Source: an uncultured Oscillochloris sp. (lineage in GTDB: Bacteria; Chloroflexota; Chloroflexia; Chloroflexales; Chloroflexaceae). Taken from it: 8,240 bases of DNA. The position numbers and the translations under genes were made by a program. Shown here piece by piece: positions 5,321-8,240 of the stretch; within the stretch, counting starts at the first letter, position 1, and the number at the start of each line of letters is the position of its first letter. A model generated the notes under the pieces. That model was not told where the DNA came from. It saw nothing but the letters and a program-made list of their open reading frames with translations, and made no database searches. Location: positions 1-8,240 of the forward strand of contig CAIRFY010000603.1 of assembly GCA_903877945.1 (NCBI GenBank). The letters are read 5' to 3'.

Positions 5321-6523
5321 ATGACCGTGATTGACCTTGTACTCTCCCTCGCCCTCCTCACCAGCCTGGGGTTCTGTGCGTGGCTCTGGGCTAGGCGCCA
5401 ACCGACTCCGACTCCGCCCGTGCCGCCGCCCGACCCAGCCCCAGATCCGCTCGCGGCACTCCGGCAGCCGACCTTTCTCGCTGTGGTTGGCGGCATTGAT
5501 ACGGGCGTCATCGTGGTTGACCCCACGCGCCAAATTCAGTTTCTCAATGAGTCGGCTGAAGCGCTGCTCGGGATTGGTCAACCCCTGCGGGGCCAGGGTC
5601 TGATCGCGATGATCCGCGATCATCAGGCCGATGCCCTCGTCGCCCAGGCGCTGCGCGATGGCGAGTCCCGCGAGATTACGCTGAAGCCGATCCCGAGCGG
5701 ACGCACCCTGCGTCTGCGCTGCACGCCCCTAGGCCCGAGCGGCCAGATCAGCGGGGCTATGCTGCTCATCCACGATGTGACCCAGATCAGCATGCTGGAG
5801 CGTGCGCGCCGCGATCTGGTCGCCAACGTCTCTCACGAGCTACGCACCCCGCTGGCCTCGCTCAAACTCCTGGTAGAAACGGTACAATCGGCACCGCCCC
5901 CTGAGGTTGTCCAGCGCATGCTTGGTTTGATGGCCCAGGAGATCGACGCCGTCACGCAGTTGGTGAATGAACTGCACGAACTGGCGCAGATCGAATCGGG
6001 CCGGGTGACCCTCAAACTGTCGCCCACCCCGCTCTTACCCGTGGTCGAACGCGCCATTGCGCGTATCCGCCCCCAGGCGGATCGCTCGCAAATCACGATC
6101 TCAGCCGAGATCCAAGACGAGCAGTGTCTCGCCCTGATCGATGCCGACCGCATCGGTCAGGTGCTGCTCAATCTGTTACACAACGCGGTGAAGTTCAACC
6201 GAGTGGGCGGGGCCGTGGTGGTGCGCGCCACACTGGTTGCCCCCGTCGCGCCAGCGGAGGCAACGGCGGATGACCCATGTGGGGATGGGGACTGGTTCCA
6301 CGTCAGTGTGAGTGATACCGGCATTGGCATCGCATCCCAGGATCTGCCGCGAATCTTCGAGCGCTTCTATAAGGTTGATCGCGCTCGCACACGCCACGCG
6401 GGCGGCACGGGGCTGGGCTTGGCAATCGCCAAGCACCTGATCGAGGGGCATAGCGGTCGGCTGTGGGCCGAGAGCATCGAAGGTCGTGGGAGTACCTTCA
6501 GCTTCACGCTGCCCGTGGCGTAA
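5321..6523 (+). CDS. phoR: PhoR-type PAS sensor histidine kinase
   Basis: This 400-residue membrane-anchored kinase likely controls the phosphorylation of the PhoB-type regulator. One membrane segment (about 3-23) is followed by a Pro-rich linker (28-43), a PAS domain (about 50-155), and then HisKA with LVANVSHELRTPLASL and phosphoacceptor His172. The ATPase domain shows the N box LLNLLHNAVKF (Asn288), G1 DTGIGI (332-337), F box FERFYKVD and G2 GGTGLGLAIAK (361-371). There is no extracytoplasmic domain, as in PhoR proteins that receive the phosphate signal through the Pst transporter and PhoU rather than by binding ligand. The gene begins 42 bases after phoB. The ATG at 5321 is used; a TTG at 5312 is possible, and neither has a good ribosome binding site, so coupling with phoB is likely. 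Kinase call is firm; the name depends on context. Confidence 0.9.
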   Translation: MTVIDLVLSLALLTSLGFCAWLWARRQPTPTPPVPPPDPAPDPLAALRQPTFLAVVGGIDTGVIVVDPTRQIQFLNESAEALLGIGQPLRGQGLIAMIRDHQADALVAQALRDGESREITLKPIPSGRTLRLRCTPLGPSGQISGAMLLIHDVTQISMLERARRDLVANVSHELRTPLASLKLLVETVQSAPPPEVVQRMLGLMAQEIDAVTQLVNELHELAQIESGRVTLKLSPTPLLPVVERAIARIRPQADRSQITISAEIQDEQCLALIDADRIGQVLLNLLHNAVKFNRVGGAVVVRATLVAPVAPAEATADDPCGDGDWFHVSVSDTGIGIASQDLPRIFERFYKVDRARTRHAGGTGLGLAIAKHLIEGHSGRLWAESIEGRGSTFSFTLPVA

Positions 6524-6567
6524 ACCAAGGTGCAAGGATATGTTCCTACGCCGATGGTTCTTCGTCG

Positions 6568-6622
6568 CTTAACACGTTCTTAACCTTAACTCCCTTCGGG
6601 CTTAACGTTGACCCCGTAGAAT
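6568..6622 (+). promoter_or_regulatory. Pho-type promoter of pstS
   Basis: Half-sites at the 11-base period are CTTAACAC (6568-6575), CTTAACCT (6579-6586), a degenerate CTCCCTTC (6590-6597) and CTTAACGT (6601-6608). TAGAAT follows 8 bases later (6617-6622) as -10 box. An additional out-of-phase CTTAACT begins at 6585. The spacing is identical to the phoB and importer promoters. It allows pstS, and probably pst genes beyond the window, to be induced separately from phoB-phoR. Confidence 0.82.
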
Positions 6623-6628
6623 GTCCAT

Positions 6629-6731
6629 GTGGTACGGGCGCACTCCGCGAGTGCCGACGGGACGATCACGCGCTCCTCGCACGGTCGTGCGCCACGATAC
6701 CCACCTGTGTCTCGGTTTTAGAGGAGGATGT
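6629..6731 (+). other. 5' leader of pstS with two small hairpins
   Basis: From the predicted start near 6629 to the ATG is about 100 bases. GCACTC/GAGTGC (6640-6654, 3-base loop) and the palindrome CGCACG-GT-CGTGCG (6678-6691) could fold. An open frame in phase with pstS runs through the leader from 6621 but has no protein-like character. The role of the hairpins is unknown. Confidence 0.35.
6721..6727 (+). promoter_or_regulatory. ribosome binding site of pstS
   Basis: GAGGAGG lies 4 bases before the ATG at 6732 and is the best Shine-Dalgarno match in the window. It fixes the start at the signal peptide rather than at the upstream ATG (6621) in the same frame. Confidence 0.85.
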
Positions 6732-8060
6732 ATGCGCGTTCTTTCCACACGCTTCGCGGCCCTCGTGATCCTGCTGACCCTGATGATCCCGGCCCTCTCT
6801 GCCTGTGGCAGTAAGGCCGCCACTCCGCCGACCACCGCTCCCGTTGCTCAGGCGACAAATGCCCCGGCCCCGGCGACTGCCGCCCCGGCCACGGTCGCCC
6901 CGGCCACGGTTGCCCCGGCCACGGTTGCCCCGACCGCTGCGATCACGGCGACCGCTGCGATCACGGCGACCGCTGCGATCACGGCGACCGCTGCGATCAC
7001 GGCGACCGCTGCGATCACGGCGACCGCTGCGATCACGGCGACCGCCGCCACAATCACCGCGCCCGTTCCTCCCAGCGCTCAGGTCAAGCTGAACGGTGCG
7101 GGGGCCACCTTCCCGTTCGTGCTGTACTCCAAGTGGTTCAGCGAGTATAACAAGCTCTACCCCACCATTCAGATCAACTACCAGTCCATCGGCTCGGGCG
7201 GCGGCATCAAGCAGTTCACCGAGAAGACCGTAGACTTCGGAGCCTCCGATGCCCCGATGACTGAAGCCCAAATCACCGCTGCCGGCGGCGCGGCCAATGT
7301 GTTCCATATTCCCACGGTGCTGGGCGGTGTGGTTGCGACCTACAATCTGGAAGGCAGCCCGAAGCTGAAGTTCACCGGCGAAGTGCTGGCGAACATTTTC
7401 CTTGGCACGATCACCAAGTGGAACGACCCGGCGATTGCCAAGGATAACCCCGACGCCAAACTGTCCGACACCGACATCGTGGTCGTGCATCGCTCCGACG
7501 GCAGCGGCACCACCTTTGTTTGGACCGACTATCTCAGCAAGGTCAGCCCGGAGTGGAAGAAGGCTGCCGGTGCCTCAACCTCCGTCAGTTGGCCGGTCGG
7601 CGTCGGCGGCAAAGGCAACGATGGCGTGGCGGGCCTGGTCAAGCAAACCCCCAACGCCATCGGGTATGTCGAACTGGCCTATGCCATCCAGAACAAGCTG
7701 GCCTACGGCAGCGTGCAGAACAGCGCCGGCACGTTCATTGACCCCTCGATTGCCAGCCTGACGGCTGCCGCCGCAGGAACCGTAGGCAACCTGCCCGACG
7801 ACCTGCGCGTCTCGATCACCAACGGCGACGGCCCGACGAGCTACCCGATCACTAGCTATACCTACATCCTGGTCAATCCTAACCAGACCGACGCCGCCAA
7901 GGCGCAGACCATCGTGGCCTTCCTCTGGTGGGGCATCCACGACGGCGAGAAGTTTGCCCAGGATCTGAACTACGCCCCGCTGCCGCCCGAGGTGGTTGCT
8001 AAGGCCGAAGCCAAGATCAAACTGATCACCGTCAACGGGAAGCCCGTGTTCGGGAACTAG
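6732..8060 (+). CDS. pstS: phosphate ABC transporter substrate-binding lipoprotein PstS
   Basis: This 442-residue lipoprotein binds phosphate outside the membrane for the PstCAB transporter, whose genes probably lie past the window. The signal peptide MRVLSTRFAALVILLTLMIP leads to the lipobox LSAC with Cys25. A long linker (26 to about 115) follows, including APATV three times (51-65) and TAAITA six times (68-103). The phosphate-binding fold begins near VKLNGAGATFPFVLYSKWF and shows the family landmarks: GAGATF, SIGSGGGIKQF, DFGASDAPMT, HRSDGSGTTFVW and GVGGKGNDGVAGLV. These carry the Ser, Thr, Asp and Arg residues that grip phosphate in known PstS proteins. Length exceeds the usual 320-370 because of the linker. 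The start is set by a strong ribosome binding site and the signal peptide. The gene has its own Pho-type promoter and ends before a strong hairpin. Confidence 0.96.
   Translation: MRVLSTRFAALVILLTLMIPALSACGSKAATPPTTAPVAQATNAPAPATAAPATVAPATVAPATVAPTAAITATAAITATAAITATAAITATAAITATAAITATAATITAPVPPSAQVKLNGAGATFPFVLYSKWFSEYNKLYPTIQINYQSIGSGGGIKQFTEKTVDFGASDAPMTEAQITAAGGAANVFHIPTVLGGVVATYNLEGSPKLKFTGEVLANIFLGTITKWNDPAIAKDNPDAKLSDTDIVVVHRSDGSGTTFVWTDYLSKVSPEWKKAAGASTSVSWPVGVGGKGNDGVAGLVKQTPNAIGYVELAYAIQNKLAYGSVQNSAGTFIDPSIASLTAAAAGTVGNLPDDLRVSITNGDGPTSYPITSYTYILVNPNQTDAAKAQTIVAFLWWGIHDGEKFAQDLNYAPLPPEVVAKAEAKIKLITVNGKPVFGN
6882..6926 (+). repeat. 15-base in-frame tandem repeat in pstS linker
   Basis: GCCCCGGCCACGGTY occurs three times in tandem and encodes APATV three times (residues 51-65). 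It immediately precedes the 18-base array and belongs to the same Ala/Pro/Thr linker. Confidence 0.9.
6933..7040 (+). repeat. 18-base in-frame tandem repeat (6 copies) in pstS linker
   Basis: The unit ACCGCTGCGATCACGGCG is repeated six times without a single difference and encodes TAAITA (residues 68-103). Perfect identity, including silent positions, points to recent expansion or ongoing homogenisation by slippage or recombination. The unit is a multiple of three, so copy changes lengthen or shorten the surface linker without breaking the gene. Confidence 0.97.
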
Positions 8061-8079
8061 TTTGTTCCTGGTATACTTT

Positions 8080-8107
8080 GCCAGGGAGTCGTTGGTGACT
8101 CCCTGGC
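8080..8107 (+). terminator. hairpin terminator after pstS
   Basis: GCCAGGGAGTC (8080-8090) and GACTCCCTGGC (8097-8107) form a perfect 11-base stem with a 6-base loop, 20 bases after the pstS stop. The following sequence (GCATTGCGTTT) has only a weak T-tract, so it may be a partial terminator or an mRNA 3' stabiliser that keeps pstS expression above any downstream pst genes. Confidence 0.8.
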
Positions 8108-8123
8108 GCATTGCGTTTAGACA

Positions 8124-8144
8124 AGGTTTCAGGTGTCAGGTTTC
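8124..8144. repeat. heptanucleotide tandem repeat AGGTKTC (3 copies)
   Basis: AGGTTTC, AGGTGTC and AGGTTTC follow each other without gaps and run straight into palindromic element copy B. This is a second heptamer family in the window, different in sequence from GCAAGAT but of the same unit length. Confidence 0.8.
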
Positions 8145-8234
8145 AGCTTTACAGTGTGGCGATGAGGCGAGGATGCGACGAGACGATGCTATCGCATCCT
8201 CGCGTCCTCGCGTCTCCGCCACACTGTAAAGCTG
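8144..8234. repeat. palindromic repeat element, copy B
   Basis: An 18-base perfect outer stem (8144-8161 with 8217-8234) encloses a second perfect 12-base stem (8167-8178 with 8192-8203) with a 13-base loop. Its ends carry AGCTTTACAGT in inverted orientation. The left half shares TTCAGCTTTACAGT and GCGATGAGGCGA, at the same 3-base spacing, with copy A (minus strand, 4280 downward). It has no coding capacity. It lies in the pstS downstream region and is very near the window end, so its right flank cannot be examined. Confidence 0.85.
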
Positions 8235-8240
8235 TTCTGA

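Noticed and set aside
6592..6600. CCC-TTC-GGG hairpin as terminator of phoR
   Set aside because: The stem is only 3 bases, there is no T-tract, and it lies inside the pstS promoter array at half-site 3.
6621..6731. Longer N-terminus of PstS
   Set aside because: It would place 37 Arg-rich residues before the signal peptide, and the strongest ribosome binding site in the window is at 6721-6727.
6933..7040. CRISPR-like array
   Set aside because: The units are contiguous with no spacers and are in frame with pstS.
6666..7490. Minus-strand open frame with repeated DRSGRR peptide opposite pstS
   Set aside because: The peptide repeat is only the antisense reading of the 18-base array that encodes the PstS linker; no domain or start signal supports it.
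8144..8234. Simple intrinsic terminator
   Set aside because: The stems are long and nested, there is no T-tract after the right arm, and the sequence recurs at 4196-4280, so a repeat element is the better description; it could still end transcripts.

Overview
The window looks like a phosphate-starvation (Pho) locus from a high-GC bacterium, most likely a Chloroflexota (Chloroflexia-type) filamentous phototroph or relative. That placement is an inference. It rests on the high GC content, the long Ala/Thr/Pro linkers behind the lipoprotein cysteines of both binding proteins, heptanucleotide tandem repeats between genes, and PhoB/PhoR/PstS proteins that are neither clearly proteobacterial nor clearly Gram-positive. 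No rRNA or tRNA gene is present to settle it.

Layout. Bases 1-75 are the downstream flank of a minus-strand operon and include a short dispersed-type repeat. Bases 76-4146 (minus) encode a complete ABC importer of the polyamine/Fe3+/2-aminoethylphosphonate superfamily, in transcription order: Tat-lipoprotein binding protein, permease, permease, ATPase. The genes are separated by 1 and 10 bases, and the last two overlap by 14. A GCAAGAT-type heptamer array sits in the permease/ATPase junction. Bases 4147-4582 are a divergent regulatory region with a palindromic repeat element, an imperfect direct repeat around it, and two promoters facing away from each other. Bases 4583-5278 (plus) encode a PhoB-type response regulator, 5321-6523 a PhoR-type histidine kinase, and 6732-8060 a PstS lipoprotein with an expanded repeat linker. 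Bases 8061-8240 hold a strong hairpin terminator, a heptamer tract and a second copy of the palindromic element.

The main result is regulatory. Three promoters (response regulator, ABC importer, pstS) share one architecture: four 8-base half-sites at an exact 11-base period, best copies CTTAACCT, then 8 bases, then a -10 box (TAGAGT, TAAAGT, TAGAAT). This matches the period of PhoB-family binding sites and the PyTTAAPyPy(T/A) half-site known for cyanobacterial SphR. The response regulator therefore probably activates its own gene, pstS and the divergent importer. This makes the importer a candidate for uptake of a phosphorus compound such as a phosphonate, although its proteins alone do not define the substrate. 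The phoB and importer promoters resemble each other so closely (37 of 55 aligned bases) that they look like inverted copies of one promoter.

No CRISPR array, transposase, phage gene or RNA gene was seen.
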